The notes below the pieces were generated by a model, which did not search any database, was not told where the DNA came from, and was given only the letters and a program-made list of their open reading frames with translations. A DNA stretch of 62,036 bases from Thermoplasmata archaeon (GTDB lineage Archaea; Thermoplasmatota; Thermoplasmata; Thermoplasmatales; Thermoplasmataceae). Every line of letters begins with the position of its first letter. The stretch's first letter is position 1. This document shows, one piece after another, positions 1 through 7,871 of the stretch. The stretch is from NCBI GenBank assembly GCA_021817255.1, contig JAKAVO010000009.1, positions 1-62,036 of the forward strand, given 5' to 3'. The position numbers and the translations under genes were made by a program.

Positions 1-528
1 GAGAAGGCTTGCCACTATTGCCGCTGTAAACCTGAATGAAATCTGGAAGCTGTAGTACAGGGACTGCAGGGTAAGTGTATGCTCATATCCAAGAATGCTG
101 AAATAGGAAGGCCATGTCCAGATTGTTGTGAAATGGCTTATAGGAGTGTGCAAAGCCAGTGAAACAATGGAAAATGGCTCATAAGGAGCATATCCCCATA
201 CAGTCCCTATAATTATGGACAGAATCAGGAATGATGCAAGGTACAGTTTTCTCCATCCATTTTTCAGCGTGGCATAGCTCCCCATGAAGCCAAATGTTAT
301 AATAGCGCCTATCCACCAGATGGAAAAAGTGGCCACAAGAACAATAATGACTGACAGGACTATCTTGACAGCCGCGTTGACCCTGTAATAAAATGTGTGG
401 TAATTCTCGTATGTTGTTATCTCCCTGAAACCAGCTATGCCAATTGCACCCAGTATGAGGTAGAAAGGGACGCTGACTCCAAAGATAAATATCAGCCAGC
501 TTATTACAGTGTCAATAAAGGGATACAT
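1..528 (-). CDS. ECF transporter transmembrane T component (partial)
   Basis: This is the N-terminal 176 codons of a membrane protein whose 3' end lies beyond the left edge. I translated it from the ATG at 528. It is highly hydrophobic, with about four or five membrane segments, and looks like a CbiQ/EcfT/YkoC-type scaffold subunit that couples the ATPases to the substrate-binding subunit. The start codon follows directly after the stop of the double-ATPase gene, so it is the third gene of an S-A-T operon. The diagnostic Ala-Arg-Gly coupling helices of EcfT lie in the missing part, so the family call leans on context. Confidence 0.7.
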   Translation of the reverse strand, partial: MYPFIDTVISWLIFIFGVSVPFYLILGAIGIAGFREITTYENYHTFYYRVNAAVKIVLSVIIVLVATFSIWWIGAIITFGFMGSYATLKNGWRKLYLASFLILSIIIGTVWGYAPYEPFSIVSLALHTPISHFTTIWTWPSYFSILGYEHTLTLQSLYYSFQISFRFTAAIVASLL

Positions 529-2139
529 CTAGTTCATCACCTCTTCTTCTTCATATCTCAGGACAAAATCTGACGGCGCTATTACCCCATATTCATGGGA
601 AAACCTGAAAATTTCTTCAGGAGTTCCTTCGTGAATAATTGAGCCATTGCTCATTATCCCTATGGTGTCTGAGTATCTGTAGGCGAATCTTGAATCATGT
701 GTCACTATAATAAAAGAAAGGCCCATATTGCACAGTTTGATTATCTCCTCACCCAGAATTTTCTTGTTCATAAAATCCTGCCCGGAAGTTGGTTCGTCCA
801 TTAGCATTATGTGTGCAGAAGATGCCAGGGCGGCGGACATGCAAACCCTTCTCCTCTGCCCTGTACTGAGCATCAGGGGATCTGCACCCCTTTTGCCTTC
901 CAGGGAAAACATATCGATCAGTTTGTCTCCGGTAATCTTGAAATCCTTAATTTTCCTGTGCTTTGAAGAGAAATAGATTTCTTCCTCGACAGTTTTGCTG
1001 ACGAGCATCAGATCAAAGTTTTGTGGAAGATATGCCAGTTTCCTGCCCCTCATTACATAATCTGCCTTCGTCAGATCTTCATTTTCCACGCTGAGGCCAC
1101 TCTCAGCCAGGAACATTTTTTTATTCAGGAAGTCCATTATAGCTTTTAACAGCGTTGTTTTGCCTGCGCCATTTTTTCCCATTATGCAGTAAACCTGGCC
1201 CTTTTTTACAGTAAGCCTTGAATCAACTATCTTCTGTGATTCCACTCCCTTTACTGATACTTTAACATCAGCGGTAAGCATCACCTGACCTTCGTTTTTT
1301 CTAACCCTGTGGGATAAAACCAACCCTCTCTCCCTTATCTTTTCCTTCACAATTTCTGGATCAACAGTATCCAGCTGGAGCTTCTTTGAATAAATGTATT
1401 CCTCAGGAATCTCAATCCCTGCCTCCAACAGGATATCTGCCTTGTTCATCAGGTGCTCCTTTGACACGTTCAGTATTATCCTGCCGTTGTTTATCACAAC
1501 CACCCTGTCAACAAAGGGAAGGGCCCTCTCCACTTTATGCTCCACAATAAGCTGGGTCATATGTTTCTTGTTTTCCTGGAGAAATTTGAATATATGCTCG
1601 GTACCTTCCGGATCTATGTTTGAAGTTGGCTCATCCAGAATTAAAATGGATGGCTCCAGAGCCAGCACTGAAGCCAGGGCAACCCTCTGAAGCTCTCCGC
1701 CGGAAAGCTTTGATGTTTCCCTGCCTATAAAATCCTTGATGCCTACGACATCAACTACCTTATCAATTCGCCTTTGAATTTCATCCCTGGGCAGTTTCAG
1801 GTTTTCAGGCCCGAAGGCAATCTCATCCTCAATGCTGTAATTCATTACCTGCCGTTCAGGGTCCTGAAGAAGGGTGCCAACTACCTTGGCTATGTCCGGG
1901 AGCCTCATTTTGCTGACCTCTTCACCGTTTAGCTTTACACTTCCTGATATTTCCCCACTTATGACATTTGGGATTATTCCGTTCAGGCAATTTATCAGTG
2001 TGCTTTTTCCTGAGCCTGATTTTCCAGTTATGAGTATGCTTTCTCCCTGGACTACATAAAAATCGTCTATTACAAGGGCAGGTTCTTCCTCACCCTGGTA
2101 ATAAAATTCAAGGTTTTTTATCTCTATTGCCTTCTTCAT
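529..2139 (-). CDS. ECF transporter double ATPase subunit (YkoD-like)
   Basis: This 536-aa protein has two fused ABC ATPase domains. The first has a Walker A GKSGSGKST at residues 39-47, an LSGGE signature at 146-150 and ILDEP Walker B at 168-172. The second has GKNGAGKTT at 322-330, an LSTGQ-type signature and LMDEP. Fused twin ATPases are typical of CbiO/EcfA-like energising subunits of ECF importers and of B. subtilis YkoD. Its ATG overlaps the stop of the upstream S component (ATGA), and it is followed without gap by the T component. It would act at the cytosolic face of the membrane, powering vitamin or precursor uptake. Confidence 0.9.
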   Translation of the reverse strand: MKKAIEIKNLEFYYQGEEEPALVIDDFYVVQGESILITGKSGSGKSTLINCLNGIIPNVISGEISGSVKLNGEEVSKMRLPDIAKVVGTLLQDPERQVMNYSIEDEIAFGPENLKLPRDEIQRRIDKVVDVVGIKDFIGRETSKLSGGELQRVALASVLALEPSILILDEPTSNIDPEGTEHIFKFLQENKKHMTQLIVEHKVERALPFVDRVVVINNGRIILNVSKEHLMNKADILLEAGIEIPEEYIYSKKLQLDTVDPEIVKEKIRERGLVLSHRVRKNEGQVMLTADVKVSVKGVESQKIVDSRLTVKKGQVYCIMGKNGAGKTTLLKAIMDFLNKKMFLAESGLSVENEDLTKADYVMRGRKLAYLPQNFDLMLVSKTVEEEIYFSSKHRKIKDFKITGDKLIDMFSLEGKRGADPLMLSTGQRRRVCMSAALASSAHIMLMDEPTSGQDFMNKKILGEEIIKLCNMGLSFIIVTHDSRFAYRYSDTIGIMSNGSIIHEGTPEEIFRFSHEYGVIAPSDFVLRYEEEEVMN

Positions 2140-2885
2140 CCAATAACCCTCGCCACCCTCAGGGCTATCAGCCCTCCGATTGCGCCTAACAGCACATTCC
2201 CGGGGATTGCCTCAGCGAAGCTTACAAGGATAGCCTGCCAGTTTACAATTGAACCATAGAGAAATGGGCCAAAGAACCCACTGTAGAAAAACGGATCAGG
2301 GAATGCCCACGCAAAACCAATTATGCCGCCAGTTATAGCAGCAAATATTCTCTGATGGGCAGCGCTTTTCACATTCTGCACAGTTTGCCCGGCTTTATTG
2401 GCTTTCCTTGTGAAATTGTCAAAGAGATTTCCTCTTTTGATGGAAATAGCGAGATCCAGGAAAAGCCCATATGTAAGGGATTCATATATAACGAACATGG
2501 GTTCTCCGCTGAAGCCATAGTGGAATATGTCCCCAAGTATGTCGAAAATTGCCATGCTCATCATGCCCACTCCAGGTTTTCTCACAAGGCCCGCAACAAT
2601 AAACAGAATCAGTATTCTTCCAAAGAATCCAAAACCTATAAACGCTGTAAGGCCAGGGGGAATAATTTTATCCATAAGCGGCCCAACGAAAAATTCCCAT
2701 ACCACTGTGAAAGCTGCCCCTATGCCAATATACACAAAATCAGCAGTTTTATATCCCTTTAACCCGCCAGTTTTTCTGCTATAGTAAAATACAAAAAATA
2801 ATGCCAGTGAAAAATATGCAAGCACTATTTCCCATGGTATCATTCCGGCTACATTTAAATTGCCTCCAATGCCATTGAAACCCAT
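2136..2885 (-). CDS. ECF transporter substrate-binding S component (YkoE-like, possibly thiamine precursor)
   Basis: This 249-aa integral membrane protein has about six hydrophobic segments and is the first gene of the importer operon. A segment around residues 97-125 (VRKPGVGMMSM..., then DILGDIF, then GEPMFVIYESLTYG) resembles the RKPG-containing core of YkoE, the hydroxymethylpyrimidine/thiamine S component of B. subtilis, and the S-A-A-T gene order is that of YkoEDC. Substrate assignment is therefore an inference. I looked upstream for a TPP riboswitch core and did not find a convincing one. The N-terminal ~15 residues are unusual (glycine/asparagine rich) and M15 is an alternative start. 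Confidence 0.65.
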   Translation of the reverse strand: MGFNGIGGNLNVAGMIPWEIVLAYFSLALFFVFYYSRKTGGLKGYKTADFVYIGIGAAFTVVWEFFVGPLMDKIIPPGLTAFIGFGFFGRILILFIVAGLVRKPGVGMMSMAIFDILGDIFHYGFSGEPMFVIYESLTYGLFLDLAISIKRGNLFDNFTRKANKAGQTVQNVKSAAHQRIFAAITGGIIGFAWAFPDPFFYSGFFGPFLYGSIVNWQAILVSFAEAIPGNVLLGAIGGLIALRVARVIG

Positions 2886-2976
2886 ATATCTTCAGGTTTC
2901 TATGTGGCCAACATAGTTAAGAATTCACTTCATACTATATTTAGCCCTATATTTTCTAACTCTCCAATCATATTGG

Positions 2977-2992
2977 TATATTGGCGAATATA
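2977..2992. promoter_or_regulatory. Inverted repeat between divergent ECF operon and HAD gene
   Basis: TATATT-GGCG-AATATA forms a 6-bp perfect inverted repeat with a 4-base spacer in the 200-bp divergent intergenic region. A smaller repeat, CCAAT-CAT-ATTGG, lies just to its left at 2964-2976. Either could be an operator for the importer operon or the HAD gene. In AT-rich archaeal DNA such repeats also arise by chance, so this is tentative. Confidence 0.25.
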
Positions 2993-3084
2993 GCCGTATG
3001 TAGAAAGGATTAAACACATTTTTATATCAATGTCCTTATGCCTGAATGGAACCTTAAAGCTATTTGCAGGCAGGGCGAACATTT

Positions 3085-3843
3085 ATGAAGGAACTGAAAA
3101 CTATACTGCTGGATTTTGACAATACAATATATGATGATCTGAATGCAATGAGGAGAACCTTTGTGGTCCTGAAAAAAGAATACAGGTTCTTTAAATCTGT
3201 TCCGCTGGACGAGTTATTATCCCGTTTTTATTTCACGGATTACAGGATGCACGATTTGCTAAAATCAGGCGAACTGACTGCTTCTGAAGTTAACCTCATG
3301 AGAACGGGGATGTTTCTTGAGAAGATTGGCCTGCCTTTGAAAGACGAGATGGTGAAGGAGATTCATGATAGAATCAGGGAAGTGCATGTAAGAATGGGGA
3401 AGCCTTTTCCAGGCACTTGCAGCCTGCTTGCAAAACTGAAAAAGAGATACAGGATAGTGATTGTAACAAATCATATGGGAGACTACCAGAGGGATAAAAT
3501 TTCAATGTCAAATCTGGGAAAATATATCGATTTTCTCATACCTGCCTACGATCATAGAGTTTTTAAACCGGATATTGAAATTTTCAAGATAGCACTTGAA
3601 AGTGTTGAATGCTATCCTGATGAGACGGTAATGATTGGCGATAACTGGAACGCGGACATCAAGGGTGCAATTAATGCAGGCATTGTTCCAATCTGGGTAA
3701 ACTTCAGGAACGAACCTCCACCTGAGCCGGATTTTCCCAATATTATAAGGACATTCTACCCACCTTCCGAGACCATAGGGAAGATTGAAGAATTCTTTTC
3801 AAATGGCTTAAGCAATATTCCTATTCCCGATCCCCTGCTTTGA
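3085..3843 (+). CDS. HAD-superfamily hydrolase (phosphatase-like)
   Basis: This 252-aa protein has the HAD motif I DFDNT at residues 10-14, motif II VTNH around 130, a lysine in KPD (motif III) and motif IV in MIGDNWNADIKGA, so it should be a Mg-dependent phosphatase with an Asp nucleophile and a helical cap (C1 type). The ATG at 3085 was preferred over an in-frame TTG at 3064 because family members start a few residues before motif I. A TATA-like TTTATATC at 3021-3028 lies upstream. The substrate is unknown; family members include 2-haloacid dehalogenase, phosphoglycolate phosphatase and pyrimidine 5'-nucleotidase. It is divergent from the ECF importer operon. Confidence 0.85.
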   Translation: MKELKTILLDFDNTIYDDLNAMRRTFVVLKKEYRFFKSVPLDELLSRFYFTDYRMHDLLKSGELTASEVNLMRTGMFLEKIGLPLKDEMVKEIHDRIREVHVRMGKPFPGTCSLLAKLKKRYRIVIVTNHMGDYQRDKISMSNLGKYIDFLIPAYDHRVFKPDIEIFKIALESVECYPDETVMIGDNWNADIKGAINAGIVPIWVNFRNEPPPEPDFPNIIRTFYPPSETIGKIEEFFSNGLSNIPIPDPLL

Positions 3844-4006
3844 AAATTCAGTGTATCCCTGAACTGTGGGATCTGTTCAGGATATTCTCATTCATGACGT
3901 AAGAAATATGTGGCATTTTCATTGAAAAACCCTGTTTTTAATCGAATATAGGACAATATATTATAAGTAGATTAAACTAAAATAAGGACTTTTATTAAGC
4001 ATATAT

Positions 4007-5131
4007 ATGAACAGTGGAGAAAATGTATTCCCCGATTATGAAGGCGGAAGCCTGTATAATCTTTCGCAAAGTATTCTGTCCAGCCTGGATTTGCAAACAA
4101 GAACCCCGGGCATAAAAGACATACCAATAGATGGAAAGAAAATGAGCATTGTGCTGATAGACGGATTTGGGTATAAAGCAGGGATCAAGGCTGGGTTGAT
4201 TGAAGAAGGAGACCTCCATATAACCAGTGTTTTTCCATCGATCACAACAACAGCACTCGTTACCCTGATGTCGGGGCAGATGCCAGGGGAACACTCTGTC
4301 CTGGGTGGGACAACATTTGTCAGAAGATTTGGGACGGTTGTCGATAATTTTCAATTTTCGCCTGCTTTTTCCAGGGCAAAGGACTCGTTGAAAGAATACG
4401 TTTCAATGAAGGACGCCTACAAAGTAGAGAATACCATTGAAAAGGCTGAAACAATTGGAAAAAAATGCGCAATTATATCTCCTGATTTTACAAGGAAATC
4501 TGAACTTACTACAATTACCAACAGCCAGGCAGGAGATCACTTCTATTATTTTAGCATATGGGATGCAGTCTATTTTTACAGGAAGGCCCTTGAAAAAGGA
4601 TACGACTTTGTTTACCTCTATATTCCCTTTGCAGACAAACTTTCCCATATTTATGGGCCATACTCAGAACAGAATCTATCTGCATTGAGAGAGATAGTTC
4701 GCAGCGTCAGGAAAGAAATGGAACCATACAGGAAAGATTACAGGTTCATAATCACTGCTGACCATGGGCATGTAAAGGCAGACTCGCCTGTCCAGATGAC
4801 GGATTTTCCATTAATCCCGGAACATTTTACATTGCCACCCTTTGGCTCTACAAGATCAGTATTTTTCTCAGGAACGAGCAAGCTGCTTGAAGCTATAAAC
4901 ACCTATCTCCCTGGATTGTGGATCTACGATAACAACAAAAGCAACCTGAAGAAACTTCTAGGCTCATCCGATTGCACGAAATATACGACCTTTGACTATA
5001 TAGGGATACCAATTAACGGGAACTCGTACTTCTATCCCGGTACGCTTGACGAGGGGAACACCACATACTTCAATGGACGGCATGGTGGATTGAATGAAGA
5101 TGAAATGCTTATTCCATTAATTTTAATCTGA
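4007..5131 (+). CDS. Alkaline-phosphatase-fold phosphodiesterase / nucleotide pyrophosphatase family protein
   Basis: This 374-aa protein carries the metal-site pattern of the alkaline phosphatase superfamily in order: LIDGFGY near residue 50 (Asp ligand), FPSITTTALVTLMSG (Thr nucleophile region), a D-x-x-x-H in ADKLSHIYGPY, ADHGH near residue 248, and GRHGGLNEDEM at the C-terminus. This is the arrangement of type I phosphodiesterases/nucleotide pyrophosphatases that hydrolyse phosphodiesters or pyrophosphates with two zinc ions. There is no signal peptide, so it is probably cytosolic. The substrate cannot be assigned. It is monocistronic, with AT-rich TATA-like sequence (TATATTATAAG, about 3956-3966) upstream. 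Confidence 0.8.
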   Translation: MNSGENVFPDYEGGSLYNLSQSILSSLDLQTRTPGIKDIPIDGKKMSIVLIDGFGYKAGIKAGLIEEGDLHITSVFPSITTTALVTLMSGQMPGEHSVLGGTTFVRRFGTVVDNFQFSPAFSRAKDSLKEYVSMKDAYKVENTIEKAETIGKKCAIISPDFTRKSELTTITNSQAGDHFYYFSIWDAVYFYRKALEKGYDFVYLYIPFADKLSHIYGPYSEQNLSALREIVRSVRKEMEPYRKDYRFIITADHGHVKADSPVQMTDFPLIPEHFTLPPFGSTRSVFFSGTSKLLEAINTYLPGLWIYDNNKSNLKKLLGSSDCTKYTTFDYIGIPINGNSYFYPGTLDEGNTTYFNGRHGGLNEDEMLIPLILI

Positions 5132-5241
5132 AAACTTTGCTGGCTGTAATTACATTTACCCTATGCATTGCACCATTTTTAGATTTTAATTGTTTTCTCT
5201 GCTGGAGTCTTCACGCACACAGAGAATAAAATAAGATATTT

Positions 5242-5249
5242 TTTTATAC
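5242..5249 (+). promoter_or_regulatory. TATA-like box for the Sm-L37e-purF operon
   Basis: A TTTTATAC-type TATA element lies about 30 nt before the ATG at 5276, the distance expected for a leaderless or near-leaderless archaeal transcript. Confidence 0.45.
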
Positions 5250-5275
5250 AGTATTACCATAACAGCACAATTAAC

Positions 5276-5524
5276 ATGGCAACATATCCAAATACCGGAA
5301 TAAAACCTTTAGAGGCTTTAAGGAGTTCAACAGAAAAAAATGTATTGGTAGATGTTAAGGGAAAAAGAGGTTACTCAGGAACCCTTGAGGGATACGATGT
5401 ATACATGAATCTTGTACTGAGAAATGCGAATGAGATTATAAACGGGGAAGTGAAGGGGGTGCACAACAGAATACTTGTCAGGGGAGACAATGTAATCTTT
5501 GTTTCTCCCTCATCAGGTGATTAA
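5276..5524 (+). CDS. Sm-like archaeal protein (LSm)
   Basis: This 82-aa protein is a standard archaeal Sm-like (SmAP) protein. It has the Sm1 motif (about residues 19-50, with G-K-R-G-Y-S-G-T-L-E-G-Y-D and M-N-L-V-L) and the Sm2 motif ILVRGDNVIFV near residues 66-76. SmAPs form heptameric rings that bind U-rich RNA and take part in RNA metabolism. The immediately following gene is rpl37e, a pairing seen throughout Euryarchaeota, which supports the call. Confidence 0.95.
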   Translation: MATYPNTGIKPLEALRSSTEKNVLVDVKGKRGYSGTLEGYDVYMNLVLRNANEIINGEVKGVHNRILVRGDNVIFVSPSSGD

Positions 5525-5526
5525 AA

Positions 5527-5691
5527 ATGAGTAATGGAACAGCCGTAATGGGAAAAATGAACAGCAAGAAAGTTCATATCAGATGCAGAAGATGCGGTCA
5601 ACATGCTTACCATATAAGAGAAAAGAGGTGTGCTCACTGTGGATTTCCAGCTCCAAGATTACGATCCTATAAATGGGCTAAAGCCAAGTGA
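5527..5691 (+). CDS. rpl37e: Ribosomal protein L37e
   Basis: This 54-aa zinc-ribbon protein of the large ribosomal subunit was translated from the ATG at 5527, two bases after the Sm-like stop codon. It contains the CRRCG ... CAHCG pair of CxxC motifs that binds zinc, the YH in HAYHIREKRC, and the C-terminal R-S-Y-K-W-A-K-A-K typical of L37e. The N-terminus is about ten residues longer than the core, and M8 or M11 are possible alternative starts. Its 3' end overlaps the purF start region. Confidence 0.93.
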   Translation: MSNGTAVMGKMNSKKVHIRCRRCGQHAYHIREKRCAHCGFPAPRLRSYKWAKAK

Positions 5692-7078
5692 GAACTGTGC
5701 CGTCGTAGGAATATGCGGTAAGGATCCAGTTTTTTTAAAAATTTATACCTCCCTCAGAACCCTGCAGCACAGGGGTCAGGAAGCTTCTGGTGTAGCAATT
5801 TATGATAATGGCAAGATAAATGCTATCAAGGTTGACGGACTGGTTCATGAGGGTTTCAAGCCATATATTGAGAAAGGGTTAACGCCAAAGGGTATAGTTG
5901 GAATAGGGCACAACAGATACTCAACGGCAGGAATGAAGAATATAACCGGGGCAGGGCCGTTTCTTATCTCCACTGCGATGGGCGACATGGCAATCAGCCA
6001 TAATGGAGAAATAACAAATTATGAAATTTTAAGGGATGAGCTGAAGGAACTTGGCGTTCCGTTTGTCACAAAGACCGATACGGAAGTTATGTTAAATCTT
6101 TTGGCAAGGACTATCCGCCAGAGAGGAATAAAAAACGGAATAAAGAGTTCCATGGAAATACTTCAGGGAGCGTATTCAGTTGCCCTCATGATTGGGGAAC
6201 GGATGTATGCAATCAGGGATCCAAAAGGTTTCAGGCCCCTTATCCTCGGAAAGTCTGGCAATGACATAATAGTTGCGTCAGAAAGCGCTGCAATTGATGT
6301 GGTTGGAGGCAAGGTGATCAGGGATGTGCAGCCTGGCGAGGTCATTGAAATATTCAATGGGGAAATAACCACGCTGTTCACTTTGAGAAGCCAGAGAATT
6401 TCGCACTGCATGTTTGAATATGTATATTTTGCAAGGCCTGATAGCATTATCGATGGCACCGAGGTATATAATTCCAGATACCAGCTGGGAACTAACCTTG
6501 CCAGAGAGGCACCTGCTGAGGCAGACGTTGTTATACCTGTTCCGGATTCCGGCAGGACCCAGGCCCTCAGTTATGCATCTGAACTTAAAATGGAATACAG
6601 TGAAGGCCTCTTCAAAAACAGATACTCCGAAAGAACTTTCATCATGCCTGGCAACATGGAAAGAGACGGTGCAGTCAAGTTAAAATTAAATCCTATAAAA
6701 TCAGTGGTAAATGGCAAGAGAATTGTCCTCGTTGATGACAGCATTGTTCGTGGAACAACCATGAAAAGGATCGTTTCCCTGCTCAGAAGTTTTGGCGCCA
6801 GGGAAATTCATGTAAGAATAGCTTCACCCAAAATAGTCGCCCCATGTTATTTTGGTGTTGACATGAAAACACGGGACCAATTTATCGCACTGAACAAGAC
6901 AGATCAGCAAATATGTGATGAAGTTGGAGCAGACAGCCTCGCATACCTCTCAATAGAAGGGCTGATTAAAAGCATAGGAATGGACAAGAAATCCCTCTGC
7001 ATTGGATGCCTGACAGGAGAATATCCTGTAAAGATTTTGGGAGAAAAAGAAGATGTCCAGACTACACTTGAGTTCTGA
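5639..7078 (+). CDS. purF: Amidophosphoribosyltransferase PurF
   Basis: PurF makes 5-phosphoribosylamine from PRPP and glutamine, the first committed step of purine synthesis. The protein has the class II glutaminase domain with catalytic Cys20 (ENCAVVGIC), then LQHRGQEASG, HNRYST and ISHNGEI, followed by the PRPP-binding site VLVDDSIVRGTT. Cysteines in SHCMFEY, APCYFGVD and CIGC match those that bind a 4Fe-4S cluster in the B. subtilis enzyme. No ATG is available. I chose GTG 5639 because GAGGTG (5625-5630) lies 8 nt upstream; GTG 5630 is the alternative. This gives a 19-residue propeptide to be removed before Cys20 and a 53-bp overlap with rpl37e. It is convergent with the nop5 end of the ribosomal operon. 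Confidence 0.95.
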   Translation: MDFQLQDYDPINGLKPSENCAVVGICGKDPVFLKIYTSLRTLQHRGQEASGVAIYDNGKINAIKVDGLVHEGFKPYIEKGLTPKGIVGIGHNRYSTAGMKNITGAGPFLISTAMGDMAISHNGEITNYEILRDELKELGVPFVTKTDTEVMLNLLARTIRQRGIKNGIKSSMEILQGAYSVALMIGERMYAIRDPKGFRPLILGKSGNDIIVASESAAIDVVGGKVIRDVQPGEVIEIFNGEITTLFTLRSQRISHCMFEYVYFARPDSIIDGTEVYNSRYQLGTNLAREAPAEADVVIPVPDSGRTQALSYASELKMEYSEGLFKNRYSERTFIMPGNMERDGAVKLKLNPIKSVVNGKRIVLVDDSIVRGTTMKRIVSLLRSFGAREIHVRIASPKIVAPCYFGVDMKTRDQFIALNKTDQQICDEVGADSLAYLSIEGLIKSIGMDKKSLCIGCLTGEYPVKILGEKEDVQTTLEF

Positions 7079-7079
7079 G

Positions 7080-7871
7080 TTAATTCTTGCTCTTTATTTT
7101 TGAAAGCAGGAGATCAATTTCTTCCTGATCCATAATTCTTCCAACTCCATCTGCTTTCAGGGCCAGTGCAATTTTTGCCGACAGCCGGCGCGATATTTTT
7201 CCCCTTTCCCTGGGTTTGCTTCCAGAAACGAGATGGGATTTGAAAATAAATCCATGTTTTGGGTTTGGTATGTGTTTTGACTTGCTTATAAATAAGGATT
7301 TTTCTGCACCTGCCATCTGGATCGAAGATGAGGGTGTGTTTACAAGCCTTTCCATGGTTGAGAAATGGCTGAGCAATTCAGCGCAAAGGACGGGATTTAT
7401 GATTCTGGATGTGTTTGGAAACATCTCCCTGGCTTTAGCATTCAGTGAATTTTCCAGGTCCTTCTTCCGGTTCACCATTTCAATTCCAAGTTCTCCTATA
7501 GTTGATATGGCGGTTTCCCCACTTTTCCTCATGCTCTGAAAGAATTTTTCCGGATCTTCGGATTCTCCCACCACCAGGCCAAGTGCCATGGATTTTTCAA
7601 ATAGAAGGTTGATGATTTCATCCATGGAATTATAGACATTGAATATCTTAACAAGAATCCAGTCCTTTCCCAGAGATTCCTTTAATCTCCATTTCCCAAA
7701 ATCTATCATCAGGCCTCTTAATTCCGGAATTTTTTCTGCTGGAGATGTATCAAAATCCCTTTTGCCATTCGAGAGTTGATGAAATAACCCAATTGGATCA
7801 GTGGAGAGAAGTGTATATGCCCTCAAATGGCCGCCTTCCCTGGAGCCAAACCACTTACCTCTTTCTGTCAT
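7080..7871 (-). CDS. Nop5/Nop56-like C/D box RNP protein, short form
   Basis: This 263-aa protein contains the Nop domain: an M-A-G-A-E-K-S-L-F stretch and PKHGFIFKSHLVSG followed by RGKISRRLSAKIALALKADG. Nop5 is the scaffold of the archaeal box C/D RNP that guides 2'-O-methylation, bridging L7Ae and fibrillarin. Typical archaeal Nop5 is about 400 aa with a fibrillarin-binding N-terminal domain; here that domain is reduced and the lysine-rich C-terminal tail is missing. No fibrillarin gene lies in the window. The start overlaps the end of cbf5 by 17 nt, so it is the last gene of the long ribosomal operon, ending one base from purF. Confidence 0.82.
   Translation of the reverse strand: MTERGKWFGSREGGHLRAYTLLSTDPIGLFHQLSNGKRDFDTSPAEKIPELRGLMIDFGKWRLKESLGKDWILVKIFNVYNSMDEIINLLFEKSMALGLVVGESEDPEKFFQSMRKSGETAISTIGELGIEMVNRKKDLENSLNAKAREMFPNTSRIINPVLCAELLSHFSTMERLVNTPSSSIQMAGAEKSLFISKSKHIPNPKHGFIFKSHLVSGSKPRERGKISRRLSAKIALALKADGVGRIMDQEEIDLLLSKIKSKN

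Noticed and set aside
2886-3063. Possible TPP riboswitch upstream of the ECF S component (AACCTGAAG near the start codon)
   Set aside because: Only a short match to the thiamine-box ACCTGA exists; the paired CTGAGA half, the GCC-type segment and the stem geometry are missing.
3038-3088. 16-codon leader frame ending in ATGA overlap with the HAD gene
   Set aside because: The TATA-like box at 3021-3028 would place transcription start downstream of its ATG, so it would not be transcribed.
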